Source: Microbulbifer sp. MKSA007 (GTDB lineage: Bacteria > Pseudomonadota > Gammaproteobacteria > Pseudomonadales > Cellvibrionaceae). From it: DNA of 64,000 nt. The number at the start of each line of letters is the position of its first letter. Position 1 is the first letter of the stretch. A model generated the notes under the pieces. The model was given only the letters and a program-made list of their open reading frames with translations. It searched no databases and was not told the DNA's origin. This document shows positions 18,609 to 28,199 of this stretch, one piece after another. A program made the position numbers and the translations under genes. The stretch covers positions 3,555,501 to 3,619,500 of the forward strand of contig CP128433.1 in assembly GCA_032615215.1 (NCBI GenBank), written 5' to 3'.

Positions 18609-19175
18609 ATGTCACGTTACATCGAATCCCAGCTGAAACCCTTTAACGCCAAGGCTTATCAAAACGGCGACTTCTTCGATATCAGCGACGCCGACGTTAA
18701 AGGCAAGTGGGCCGTATTCTTCTTCTACCCCGCAGACTTCACCTTCGTCTGCCCCACTGAGCTGGGCGATCTGGCGGACAACTATGAAGAGTTCAAGAAG
18801 TTGGGCGTTGAGATCTACTCCGTATCTACCGATACCCACTTCACCCACAAAGCCTGGCACGACTCTTCCGACACCATCGGCAAAATCCAATACCCGATGA
18901 TCGGCGACCCCACCGGCACCATCACCCGCAACTTCGGTGTGATGATCGAGGAAGAAGGCATAGCCGATCGCGGCACCTTTGTAATCGACCCGGAAGGCCG
19001 TATCCAAATTGTCGAGATCACTGCCGGCGGAATCGGCCGCGATGCCAGCGAGCTGTTGCGCAAGATCAAAGCTGCCCAGTACATCGCCGCTCATCCCGGT
19101 GAAGTCTGCCCGGCCAAGTGGAAAGAAGGCGAAGAGACCTTAGCCCCCTCCCTAGATCTGGTAGGAAAGATTTAA
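18609..19175 (+). CDS. ahpC: Alkyl hydroperoxide reductase subunit C, copy 2
   Basis: 188 residues, identical to copy 1 except E8Q, E21D, H23F, V25I, S28A and one V/I near residue 132. Both catalytic cysteines are kept. The ATG at 18609 follows AAGGAG. This is the copy linked to ahpF, 76 bp downstream across a small hairpin, and so the canonical ahpCF operon; copy 1 is the extra one, or both derive from a duplication that enclosed the cyclase cassette. Confidence 0.95.
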   Translation: MSRYIESQLKPFNAKAYQNGDFFDISDADVKGKWAVFFFYPADFTFVCPTELGDLADNYEEFKKLGVEIYSVSTDTHFTHKAWHDSSDTIGKIQYPMIGDPTGTITRNFGVMIEEEGIADRGTFVIDPEGRIQIVEITAGGIGRDASELLRKIKAAQYIAAHPGEVCPAKWKEGEETLAPSLDLVGKI

Positions 19176-19193
19176 CCCAAATACCTCTGACCC

Positions 19194-19213
19194 GGCCCAT
19201 CAAAAGGTGGGCC
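19194..19213 (+). terminator. Hairpin between ahpC and ahpF
   Basis: GGCCCA pairs with TGGGCC around an 8-base loop, with no T-run. Such hairpins between ahpC and ahpF often lower ahpF expression relative to ahpC; here that is inference. Confidence 0.45.
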
Positions 19214-19251
19214 ACAACCAAGCCTTAAATTGTTAGAGAAAGGACACACCG

Positions 19252-20801
19252 ATGTTGGACGCAAACCTGAAAAAACAACTGGACACTTACCTGCAGAATA
19301 TCGTCAAACCGATCGAGATTCGTGTGTCCACAGATAACAGTGAAAAATCCAAAGAGCTGGAGGCGCTGGTAGATGAAATCTCCGGACTCTCCAACAAAAT
19401 TACTGCACAGCAGAGTCAAGCCAAGCGCACGCCGAGTATGGCCATCGCCCCTGCCGGAGAGGAACCCCGGGTTAGCTTTGCCGGTATTCCCCTGGGACAT
19501 GAATTTACCTCACTCGTACTGGCACTATTGCAAGCGGGGGCCATCCCTCAAAAGCAGACCCGGAGCTACTGGAGCAGGTACGAAACCTGAAGGGTGAATT
19601 CCACTTTGAAACCTATATCTCCCTCTCTTGCCAAAACTGCCCGGATGTTGTCCAAGCGCTGAACCTGATGGCAACCCTCAACCCAAACATCACCCACGAA
19701 ATGATCGACGGTGGCCTGTTCCAGGAGGAAGTTGAAAAGCGCAATGTTATGGCTGTACCTGCGGTTTACCTCAATGGTGAACACTTCGGCCAAGGCAGGA
19801 TGTCCCTCGAAGAGATTGTTGGAAAACTGGATACTGGCGCAGCCGAGCGTAAAGCTGAAGAACTGAATGAAAAAGCACCCTACGATCTTTTAGTGGTAGG
19901 GGGTGGCCCAGCGGGCGCAGCGGCTGCTATTTATGCCGCTCGCAAAGGCATTCGCACTGGCATAGTGGCAGAACGCTTCGGCGGCCAGGTAATGGATACC
20001 GTAGGCATCGAGAACTTTATCTCTGTACCTTATACCGAGGGCCCCAAGCTCGCAGCCAGCCTTGAGCAACACGTAAAAGAGTATGGTGTTGATATCATTA
20101 CCGATCAACGCGCAGCCAACTTGCGACGCAACGAAATGGTAGATATCAAACTACAAAGCGGTGCTACCCTATCCAGCCGCTCTGTAGTATTGGCTACCGG
20201 TGCCCGCTGGAGAGAACTGGGGGTACCTGGCGAAGCGGAGTACCGCACCAAGGGCGTAGCCTACTGCCCCCATTGCGACGGCCCCTTCTTTAAAGGTAAG
20301 CGCGTAGCTGTTATCGGTGGCGGCAACTCGGGCATCGAAGCAGCGATCGACCTCGCCGGAATCGTCGAGCACGTCACCGTACTGGAGTTCGCCGATAAAC
20401 TGCGTGCAGACGAGGTGCTGGTACGCAAGGCTCAGTTAATGGATAACATTGATATTATCGTCAATGCGCAAACCACCGAAGTACTCGGCGACGGCAACAA
20501 AGTTAACGGCCTGGCCTATACCGATCGAGAGAGCGGTGAAAACAAGCAACTCGACCTGGCAGGCGTCTTCGTACAGATTGGCCTGGTACCCAATACGGAG
20601 TTCCTTAACGAAACCGATATAGAGATGAATCGCATGGGCGAAATCGTGATCGACGAGCGCGGCGCAACTTCAGTCCCCGGCGTCTACGCCGCCGGCGATG
20701 CGACCACTGTCCCCTACAAACAGATAGTGATCTCTATGGGTGCAGGTGCAACTGCTTCGCTGGGCGCATTTGACTACTTGATTAGGTCTTCGGTTGAATA
20801 A
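19252..20801 (+). pseudogene. ahpF: Alkyl hydroperoxide reductase subunit F, frameshifted (probably a base-calling error)
   Basis: AhpF passes electrons from NADH through FAD and two disulfides to AhpC. The N-terminal frame (19252-19590) ends early; the rest continues in the next frame to 20801. The break is a run of five G at 19536-19540: one more G gives AGGHPSKADPELLEQ and a 516-residue protein, the normal length. All key sites are present: N-terminal CQNC, FAD loop GGGPAGAAAA, redox CPHC, second nucleotide loop GGGNSGIEAA, and GVYAAGDAT. The first ATG after the break (19668) would make only the reductase part. Because other genes here show the same G/C-run fault, the real gene is probably intact. 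Confidence 0.9.
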
Positions 20802-20816
20802 CACCAAAGCGTTAAA

Positions 20817-20845
20817 AAGGGCCAGTCATTGACTGGCCCTTTTTT
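20817..20845 (+). terminator. Rho-independent terminator of ahpCF
   Basis: AAGGGCCAGTCA pairs with TGACTGGCCCTT over 12 bp, running into a T-run. A strong terminator right after ahpF. Confidence 0.9.
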
Positions 20846-21102
20846 ATATTCACTTTAAGCATGGACAATATAGGAGAACAGATTTCAAGCTAAGACCTGA
20901 GCCCACATAAAATATCATGCGCCATTTATAAACCTATATTTATAATGGACACTAAATCCGCACCTTTAATTTATATATATTATTAACAAACCAAAAACAA
21001 ACTGATTAAACCCTATAAAATACCACTTGGCATCACCTATCAATTACTAATCGAAAGAAAACTTTAGAGTAAATAATAGACTCATTATCTTGGGAGCCCC
21101 CC

Positions 21103-22080
21103 ATGAAGAAGCCAAGCCTAACGCTATTTTTAACCCTGCTACCAACCTTTGGATTACCTTTAGCCTCAAACAGTTTTGCTGTGAGCTGTGGTGACACGAT
21201 TACTACCCAGGAATCCCTCACAGAAGACCTCTCCTGCGAAACCAATCCAGCCCTCACAATTGACGGCCCCGGTGGCGGGCTGAACTTAAATGGGTTTACT
21301 GTTACCTGTATAGAACCATTACATGAGGGCATCTATCTAACAGGGCTAGCTGCAAGCCTGTTTAACGGCGTAATAGACAATTGCAATGACTCAATAGCAC
21401 TTACGGAAGATGGTGTTCATTTTGTCAGTGATATTGAGATTAACAATCTTGTAGGTGTGGGCGTACGTATTGAAAGTAACAGTAATTTTGTTACCGGCAT
21501 CGTGATACCTTTTAATGGTACGCAATATGCAATAGGCATAGAAACAGCTAATCCCGCAAGCCTCAATCAGATCACTGGAAATTTTCTAGAGTTCCCGGGA
21601 TTTTCAGGAATATATATCGAGGGGCGAAGCAATACAGTCACCGGAAATGAAATTCTTAACCCTGGTGATTTTGGCATAGCTCTTGATTCCGATGGAGGGA
21701 GCAACTTAATCCTACTTAACACTATAATCAGTGACAGTAAAGCGAGAATATTCAACACTCTCAATGGCGATGGAGATGTGGGAATATCTGTAAGTTCAGA
21801 TTCAAATCTCATTTCTCAAAATAGTATATCGAACAGTACCACTGGAATCAGAATCAATAACAGTGACAGCAATACAGTAAGCAGCAATGAAGCTGACAAT
21901 AACATTGACTATGGCATAGTGATCGAGGGAACTAGCGCAGAATTCAATAACATTTTATCTAATACAGCCAATGACAATGGTATATTCGACCTTTACTCCC
22001 CTGATGATCCGAACTGCACATCTTCGAACAACTGGATTGGCAATAGTTCTACCATTAATGACCCTAACTGCTTGGATTGA
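21103..22080 (+). CDS. Secreted right-handed beta-helix protein with paired-Cys ends (copy 1)
   Basis: 325 residues. Signal peptide ending NSFA, then a conserved head VSCGDTITTQESLTEDLSC and DGPGGGLNLNGFTVTC. The body is a parallel beta-helix with repeated turns such as SNTVTGNEIL and SNLISQNSIS (NosD/PbH1 style). The end is GIFDLYSPDDPNCT...WIGN...DPNCLD. Two paralogues share head and tail (22840-25036 broken, 48361-49344). No catalytic residues are recognised; a surface or matrix role is possible. The ATG follows GGGAG. The last codons lie inside an exact tandem duplication. Confidence 0.72.
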   Translation: MKKPSLTLFLTLLPTFGLPLASNSFAVSCGDTITTQESLTEDLSCETNPALTIDGPGGGLNLNGFTVTCIEPLHEGIYLTGLAASLFNGVIDNCNDSIALTEDGVHFVSDIEINNLVGVGVRIESNSNFVTGIVIPFNGTQYAIGIETANPASLNQITGNFLEFPGFSGIYIEGRSNTVTGNEILNPGDFGIALDSDGGSNLILLNTIISDSKARIFNTLNGDGDVGISVSSDSNLISQNSISNSTTGIRINNSDSNTVSSNEADNNIDYGIVIEGTSAEFNNILSNTANDNGIFDLYSPDDPNCTSSNNWIGNSSTINDPNCLD

Positions 22081-22607
22081 GGCTTTGCCAAACTAAATCC
22101 ATAAAATTATCTAGTTAAGCAATAGCCGAGCGGTATATTGCTTACTTATAAAGTATAAAAAAAGTAAAGAATCTCTTAGCAATCATTCGTAGCTAATACT
22201 CCCCGATAACGGATTGAGAGTGAAATCAATACTCACATCTTCATAGCCCCCAAATTACAACCATGCCAGCACTAATGGGATAAAGCTAAAACTGACTTCT
22301 ACCAGAAAAACTGCACATCTTCGAACAACTGGATTGGCAATAGTTCTACCATTAATGACCCTAACTGCTTGGATTGAGGCTTTGCCAAACTAAATCCATA
22401 AAATTATCTAGTTAAGCAATAGCCGAGCGGTATATTGCTTACTTATAAAGTATAAAAAAAGTAAAGAATCTCTTAGCAATCATTCGTAGCTAATACTCCC
22501 CGATAACGGATTGAGAGTGAAATCAATACTCACATCTTCATAGCCCCCAAATTACAACCATGCCAGCACTAATGGGATAAAGCTAAAACTGACTTCTACC
22601 AGAAAAA
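22012..22607. repeat. Exact 297-bp tandem duplication
   Basis: Bases 22012-22308 recur immediately at 22309-22605, and the match extends 2 more bases (AA) at the join. I see no difference between copies. The unit covers the last 22 codons plus stop of the beta-helix gene and about 228 bp downstream, so the second copy is a promoterless gene tail. It also fills the gap before the next gene. Confidence 0.92.
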
Positions 22608-23391
22608 AAGTATTACGCAAAAGTTCCAGACACCCATAAACCTTACTGAAAGTAAGATTCAATATTTACAATGGGTTTTAAAATCAAAGCCATAATTTAA
22701 ATTAAATATTATCGAAAACAAATAAAAAAGCTAATAATAGTAAAAGTAACGCTAGCCCAGCTTACGCACTCATCCAATCTAACCATAGAAAATGAATCAC
22801 CCTCAATAACATAACAACCGCGAACAAGGAATGGAAAGTATGAAAAAACTAAAATTAGCCCTTGCCTATTTTCTTTTGCCCGCTGCTGGAATAGCAATTT
22901 CCTTCGAAAGCTATGCTGTTAGCTGTGGAGATACCATTACCTCCCAAGAAACACTGACTCAGGACTTAGTCTGTGCCACTAATCCCGCACTAACAATTAC
23001 CGGTCCCTTGGGCGGACTTGATATGGATGGATTTACTGTTACGTGCTCTGCCTCAACAGACGACGGCATACTCCTAAATGGCCTATCTGCTAGTTTAACC
23101 TCTGGAGTTATCGATAACTGTAACAACTCTATTATGTTACAAGACGATGGGTCCCACTATGTTACAAGTGTTGATATAGATGATCCTGATGGAGTAGGAG
23201 TACTTATTTCAAGCGATAGTAACTTTGTCACCGGCATCCAGATACAATCTGATGGCGTAACCTCCAGAAATGGTATAGAAACTGAAGATCCCGCTAATTA
23301 TAACCAAATCATCGGAAATACTATCGATAGCACCGGTGGAGATGGAATATATCTAGAGGGATGATCCTACCCATCAACAACGAACACACCA

Positions 23392-24258
23392 CTAAGCGAC
23401 TAGTTGTTCCTCAAACGCCTCAGGGCTGAGATAGCCATTGGCGCTGTGTAAGCGATTTCGATTGTAGTCTATCTCTATATACTCAAATACGGTTTCTCGC
23501 ATGAGGCACCTTGTAGGAAAGCGGTTACCATGGATTGCTTCTACCTTAAGTGAGTGGAAGAACGTTTCTGCACAAGCATTATCATAGCAATTACCTTTGG
23601 CGCTCATGCTGCACCGCAGATCATACGCTGTAATTAAAGATTGATAATCTTTAGAACAATACTGGCTTCCCCTGTCAGTATGCACGATAACATTCGTAGG
23701 TTTCTTACGTCGCCATAAAGCCATTTGAAGGGCGTCACAGACCAATGTAGCCGTCATCGTTTCTGACATCGCCCAACCAATAATCAGCCGACTATATAGG
23801 TCTATCACTACAGCCAGATATAACCAACCTTCTTCCGTTCGTAGGTAGGTAATATCCCCAGCCCATTTCTGATTCGGCGCTTCAGCATTAAAGTTCTGCT
23901 CAAGCAAATTTGGAGCTACTGGCAGACCATGTTTTGAGTAGGTTGTGGCTTTATACCTCCTGCCTGCTTTAGCCCGTAGGCCCTGTCGACGCATGCTGGC
24001 AGCAATTGTTTTCTGATTATATTTACTCCCCTCACTGGCCAACTCCTTCGTCAGACGAGGGGCGCCGCTACGTTCTTTGCTGGCTATAAAGCGCTGCTGT
24101 ACCAAGCTATCGAGCTGCATTCGGTACTGCTGGTGCTTGGATTGGTCAGCCGATCTTGAAACCCAGTTATAAAAGCCACTGCGAGATACGCCCAATACCT
24201 TGGCCATCGCTTTGATGCTGAATTCATGCCTGTGCTTTTGCATGAAGGCGTACCTCAT
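23392..24258 (-). CDS. IS3-family transposase OrfB (DDE integrase core)
   Basis: 288 residues. An HTH_21-type N-terminus (MAKVLGVSRSGFYNWVSR) precedes an rve integrase core. The catalytic triad is seen as D in WAGDITYL, D in VIVHTDRGSQYC, and E in NACAETFFHSLK. The C-terminus (YIEIDYNRNRLHSANGYLSP) is the standard IS3 ending. Active transposase is expected as OrfAB made by -1 frameshifting. Confidence 0.93.
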   Translation of the reverse strand: MRYAFMQKHRHEFSIKAMAKVLGVSRSGFYNWVSRSADQSKHQQYRMQLDSLVQQRFIASKERSGAPRLTKELASEGSKYNQKTIAASMRRQGLRAKAGRRYKATTYSKHGLPVAPNLLEQNFNAEAPNQKWAGDITYLRTEEGWLYLAVVIDLYSRLIIGWAMSETMTATLVCDALQMALWRRKKPTNVIVHTDRGSQYCSKDYQSLITAYDLRCSMSAKGNCYDNACAETFFHSLKVEAIHGNRFPTRCLMRETVFEYIEIDYNRNRLHSANGYLSPEAFEEQLVA

Positions 24259-24554
24259 TTCAGGCTCTTTGCAAAGTACGCTGCGGCCTTTTTTAAGATC
24301 GCCAGCTCCTCTGCCTGCTCAGCCAGCTGCCGCTTAAGTCGAGCATTTTCTGTGGCCAGCTCTCTCTCCGCATCCCCTCGGCTCTGATGTAACTTAGACT
24401 TACTTCGCCATCCGTAAATCTGGGAAGGATGCAATCCAAGCTGTTTAGCGGCAACGCTTACCCCGACCTTGAGCGCCAGTGCTAGGGCATCCTTCCTATA
24501 CTCCTCTGAGTATTGTTTACGAGTGGTTTTGGTTGGTTTATTTGATCTTGTCAT
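24255..24554 (-). CDS. IS3-family transposase OrfA
   Basis: 99 residues. HTH_Tnp_1 domain (YSEEYRKDALALALKVGVSV, then AAKQLGLHPSQIYGWRSKSK) followed by a leucine-zipper-like coiled coil (LATENARLKRQLAEQAEELA), ending ILKKAAAYFAKSLK. It binds the terminal repeats and its coiled coil dimerises. The frame overlaps orfB by ATGA. Confidence 0.93.
   Translation of the reverse strand: MTRSNKPTKTTRKQYSEEYRKDALALALKVGVSVAAKQLGLHPSQIYGWRSKSKLHQSRGDAERELATENARLKRQLAEQAEELAILKKAAAYFAKSLK
24288..24294 (-). promoter_or_regulatory. Programmed -1 frameshift site (A6G)
   Basis: AAAAAAG read as A-AAA-AAG in the orfA frame. Slipping back one base gives KKGRSVLCKEPEMRYAF and continues into orfB with no stop, making OrfAB. 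This heptamer is well known in IS3 elements. Confidence 0.8.
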
Positions 24555-25062
24555 AGAGCACCTCTGCTGCGTAGTTTATCGCTTAAGAGAGTGTCCATCG
24601 TTGATGGGTAGGATCAGGAATCTCAAACAATGTTACTAGCAATATAATCACAAATGCTGGTGGTGACGGTGTTGATTTCGATCCCGATGGTCGTTCAAAT
24701 ATCCTTATATTGAATGTTATTGATAACAGTACAGACGTTGGCATTGAGATAGATTCCAACTCTAATCTCATTTCTCAAAATGTAGTGACAAATAACGTGA
24801 CAGGTATCAGGGTTGAGAGCGCTGATAACAACACCATTAGTGTAAATAGTGTAAGTGATAACAATGACTACGGAATATCTATTGAAAGTGGAAGCGCCGA
24901 CGGTAATACCGTCTTATCTAACTCCTCCTTAAACAATGGGATCTTTGACCTTTACTCACCCAACGATCCAACTTGCACTGATAACACTTGGATAGGTAAT
25001 ACTTTTGTTACCCGTGACCCTTCATGTTTAGAATAAATTAAACCCTAAATAACTCAAAACTA

Positions 25063-25091
25063 AAGGCGATAATCAAGTTCTGTATCGCCTT
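25063..25091 (+). terminator. Hairpin after the beta-helix gene
   Basis: AAGGCGATA pairs with TATCGCCTT, then TCTCTC. A plausible but weak terminator. Confidence 0.5.
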
Positions 25092-25436
25092 CTCTCAATG
25101 ACTATCATTTGGGCAATAGAATACCTTGTAAGTTAAATCATACATTGTTACCGGCAGTCCTCTATCAAGCTTTCTTCAGCAAGAATTTCAAACCGACAAT
25201 AAGTAATACCTCCCATTAAACTAATGTCCCACTAAATCAGCACTTACCTCTCATAGCATCTATCTAGGCCATCTATCAAACTCATACTTGTATCAACCCC
25301 ATTCACAAGGAGTACGTGCCAGATTGTCGGCCAAATTCCGATGATCAGGCTAGTGAACGGTGATTGATACGACCTCAACCTTGAAAATGCAATGGAAAAC
25401 GACATTGGTCGTACAGTCTCATCACTAAAGGAGTTT
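25092..25436. other. Intergenic region before the curlin-repeat gene
   Basis: No gene, RNA or clear repeat seen. The last bases contain AAGGAG (ribosome site of the next gene). An upstream in-frame ATG at 25392 would add a non-signal-like extension and is not favoured. Confidence 0.35.
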
Positions 25437-26324
25437 ATGATGAAGAATATTGCACCTCTAGCCGCCAGTATTGCCCTGGCAATCATTAGCCAGGGCGCTA
25501 TCGCCGACACCAATACTGCAACGGTTTACCAAGAAGGTCTTGGGAACACTGCAACAGCTGATCAAAGTGATCCAACCGCCACAAACAATACCATCGATCA
25601 AACTCAGATCGGTGATAACAACACCAGCTATGCGGAGCAATCCGCTAACAGTGATGGTGGCACGATCATTCATAACCAAACTGGCGATATGAATACCGCC
25701 GAGTCCTATCAGGATAACTCTGTAGGCGCCTATATCGAGATCAATCAGGGAGACAACAATCAGTACGTCTTCACTCTCCAGTCATTTGTTGACGGTAGCA
25801 CCATGTCCATTACCCAAGATGGGGATGGCCACAGTGCAACCTTAACTCAAACCAATAGTACCGATGATGTTATTGTGGTGACTCAAGCTGGGGTAAATCA
25901 AACCGCATTTGTTACCCAAACACTGACGTCAAACAGTGAAGTCTATGTAGATCAGCTCGGCGACTCCAACCTGGCGACCCACAATCAAGTCAATGGGGAC
26001 TCCAACTACTCCTACTCATATCAGGACGGTACTACCAACACCCTAAATGTGATTCAAACCAACGATGATCACGAGAGCAACCTCTGGCAAATTGGCGACA
26101 ACAATGTTGCCATTCATAACCAGACGGGTTCAGATCACTACGCACTGACCGAGCAGCTCGGAACTTCCAACTTTGCCAATATTACGGCAACAGGTATTGG
26201 TTCTTCCGCTCAAACTTACCAGAATGGTGTGGGTAACGCCCAAACAACAACACAAATTGGCGATGCGCAATCCGCTATTGCCAATCAAACCGGAAACGCA
26301 AACGTAGGTGTAATTCTACAGTAA
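25437..26324 (+). CDS. Curlin-repeat secreted protein (CsgA/CsgB-like), copy 1
   Basis: About 295 residues from MMKNIAPLAAS, with a signal peptide ending AIAD. The mature protein is a chain of about 22-residue units with Q-x-G-x-x-N-x-A patterns (YQEGLGNTATADQ, TQIGDNNTSYAEQ, WQIGDNNVAIHNQ, TQIGDAQSAIANQ). These stack as the rungs of an amyloid beta-solenoid in curli. It is about twice the length of E. coli CsgA. No csgG, csgE or csgF is in the window, so export must use genes elsewhere. Probably a surface or matrix fibre subunit. AAGGAG lies 5 bases before the ATG. Confidence 0.78.
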   Translation: MMKNIAPLAASIALAIISQGAIADTNTATVYQEGLGNTATADQSDPTATNNTIDQTQIGDNNTSYAEQSANSDGGTIIHNQTGDMNTAESYQDNSVGAYIEINQGDNNQYVFTLQSFVDGSTMSITQDGDGHSATLTQTNSTDDVIVVTQAGVNQTAFVTQTLTSNSEVYVDQLGDSNLATHNQVNGDSNYSYSYQDGTTNTLNVIQTNDDHESNLWQIGDNNVAIHNQTGSDHYALTEQLGTSNFANITATGIGSSAQTYQNGVGNAQTTTQIGDAQSAIANQTGNANVGVILQ

Positions 26325-26339
26325 ACGCTTCATCTCGCA

Positions 26340-26363
26340 GTGCTGCCCATAAATGGGCAGCAC
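26340..26363 (+). terminator. Perfect hairpin after the curlin-repeat gene
   Basis: GTGCTGCCCA pairs with TGGGCAGCAC around TAAA. No T-run follows, so it may protect the mRNA end rather than terminate. Confidence 0.5.
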
Positions 26364-26722
26364 CCATGGACTCATTGGCACCGAAAGATCATCTTCCAAA
26401 GAATTATTTCCGAAACAACTCTTGCCTTACATACATACCCCCAGTAATGGCCAAATTTTTTACCAACGTATATAGGCGATTCCGTGCTCGTCATAGGTAC
26501 AATCCGCACTGTTAGTTAGTCTCTCCGTCCCAGCTATCAGGATAAGTCGCCTCTATCTGATGACGTAATATACCTTTGCCCCACGCCTAACTAAACAAAG
26601 GGTAGTCAAGACTTCCTCGCCTTTCAGCAGCCCTATTCGCCACTTATCCTAATTTTAATCCAGAAGAATAAGATTCCTCTAAGATGGCAAGCATTCAGCA
26701 GGTGAACACAGAGAGAATAGTT
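26364..26722. other. Intergenic region before the alpha/beta hydrolase
   Basis: No gene or repeat recognised in this 359-bp AT-rich stretch. It must contain the hydrolase promoter. Confidence 0.3.
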
Positions 26723-28140
26723 ATGCGATATATTCAAACTAGATTTTCAAAGACAAACGCAAAGTTAAAGACGCTTTTCTTAGCCGCCGGCCTGTTTTCT
26801 ACTACAGCAAGTGCTGGTGGCATTGATGGAGAGTGGAAGGCCACTATCCAAACAGATAACGACAAGATACTTCCGATTGTCCTCCATTTTGATCAGGATA
26901 ACGATAAATGGACGGGCGTACTGGATAGCCCTTCACAAAATGCCTATGGCATAGAGATGTCATCCTTGGACATTAGCGGCAACAACATATCCTTCGAAAT
27001 TGAAGACTTACAAATCAGCTACGAGGGGGCGTACAACCCAGTAGTTGAGCTTATGTTCGGATCATTTACTCAAGGGAAGTCACAGACTCTTAACTTCAGA
27101 AAGATAAATACTGCTAAACCGGATAACCGTCCACAAATACCAACAGGCCCCTATCCCTATACTGTTGAAGAGGTAAGTTTTAAAAGTACAATCACAAATA
27201 ATATAATCTCTGGAACATTGACCAAACCAAACTCAAGGATAAAAGCTACTGCGATCCTGATTAGTGGTTCGGGGCCGCAAGACCGGGATGAAACCGCATT
27301 CGGCCATAAAGCATTTGCGGTAATTGCCGACGATTTAACCCGGCAAGGGTACGCGGTATTACGTTATGATGAACGAGGAATTGGTGACTCTACCGGGAGT
27401 TTCTCCACGGCAACTACCGAAGATTTTGCCAATGATACCAGTGCAATTGTGGATTATCTGAACAGTCGTAACGATCTCCCCAAGGGTAAAACGGGCTTGA
27501 TTGGGCACAGCGAGGGGGGATGATTGCCCCCATGGTAGCCAGCAATCGTGATGATATTGCGTTTACAATTCTTCTCGGCGGCCCAGGGGTTAAAATGCAA
27601 GAGCTCTTTTTCGACCAGTGGCACAGGGATAGAAAGCACAGCGGTGTGACTGAGAAAAACCTACAAGAGTTACGCAAGCTTGATAAAATTATTTTTGAAC
27701 AATTTGCTCGTCTTCCCATAGGGGGAACTATCAGTGATGGCTTACATCAAGCTCTTCATAAGAGTGTTAAACTCGAAGGTTTGGAAGGAGGCAAACTGGA
27801 AGCTCAAGTTGAGGTACTTAAGAAACAGTATTCCACCCCTTGGTTTCGTTATGCATTGAACTTCAACCCTGAGCCCTATTTAGAGGGTACAAAATGTCCT
27901 ATTTTGGCTCTTAACGGCTCACTGGATTTTCAAGTTGATGCGGAAATGAACTTAGGCAATATAGAAAAGGTGTTGAGTAAATCCAATCATAAGGATTATG
28001 AAATTATTGAACTCGATAAAATGAATCATCTCTTTCAAACAGCCGAAACCGGCAGCTATGCCGAGTATGCGGAAATAGAGGAAACCTTTTCCCCTATTGC
28101 CCTCGAGATGATGTCAACCTGGCTGAACGAGAGATTCTGA
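26723..28140 (+). pseudogene. Secreted alpha/beta hydrolase, frameshifted (probably a base-calling error)
   Basis: Two frames together make one 472-residue enzyme. Signal peptide ending ASAGG; a beta-rich N-terminal domain (IDGEWKATIQTDNDKILP); then the hydrolase fold with oxyanion-hole region ISGSGPQDRDE and nucleophile elbow GHSEGG. The elbow is where the frame breaks: a run of six G at 27514-27519 needs one more to read GHSEGGMIAPMVA. Asp (LNGSLDFQ) and His (MNHLFQ) complete the triad in the second part. Related proteins are annotated as serine aminopeptidase or dienelactone-hydrolase-like. Substrate unknown. Confidence 0.85.
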
Positions 28141-28156
28141 TTTTAATTAAACTCTG

Positions 28157-28184
28157 TGGCCCCAGAACAAGGGGCCATTTTATT
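28157..28184 (+). terminator. Rho-independent terminator after the hydrolase
   Basis: TGGCCCC pairs with GGGGCCA around a 7-base loop, then TTTTATT. It separates the hydrolase from the sensor kinase 16 bp downstream. Confidence 0.85.
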
Positions 28185-28199
28185 AACATGTATTAATTT

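Larger units (their letters stand above)
23362..24616 (-). mobile_element. IS3-family insertion sequence in a beta-helix gene
   Basis: 1255 bp. Ends are TGATCCTACCCATCAAC and its inverted match at 24600-24616, starting TG and ending CA as IS3 members do. Target duplication GGA at 23359-23361 and 24617-24619. It carries orfA and orfB overlapping by ATGA, with an A6G slip site for a fused transposase. Ends, frames and DDE residues look intact, so it may still move. Confidence 0.95.
22840..25036 (+). pseudogene. Second beta-helix protein gene, split by an IS3 element
   Basis: The 5' part (22840-23361) and 3' part (24620-25036) are separated by the IS at 23362-24616. Joining them and dropping one GGA target copy gives YLEGISNNVTSN in frame and a 312-residue protein, close to its 325- and 327-residue paralogues. 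Head: signal peptide, VSCGDTITSQETLTQDLVC, GPLGGLDMDGFTVTC. Tail: GIFDLYSPNDPTCT...WIGN...DPSCLE. The ATG at 22840 has AAGGA about 10 bases upstream, better than the ATG at 22831. As it stands only a truncated secreted fragment of about 174 residues would be made. Confidence 0.88.

Noticed and set aside
19536..19668. Programmed frameshifting in ahpF
   Set aside because: No slip heptamer or stimulatory structure is evident, AhpF is not known to be made this way, and the same G/C-run fault breaks unrelated genes nearby.
22309..22605. A second small beta-helix gene in the duplicated segment
   Set aside because: It is only the copied tail of the 21103 gene, with no start or signal peptide.
25437..26324. 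CRISPR-like or other DNA repeat array
   Set aside because: The repetition is in the protein (curlin rungs); the DNA units are not regularly identical.
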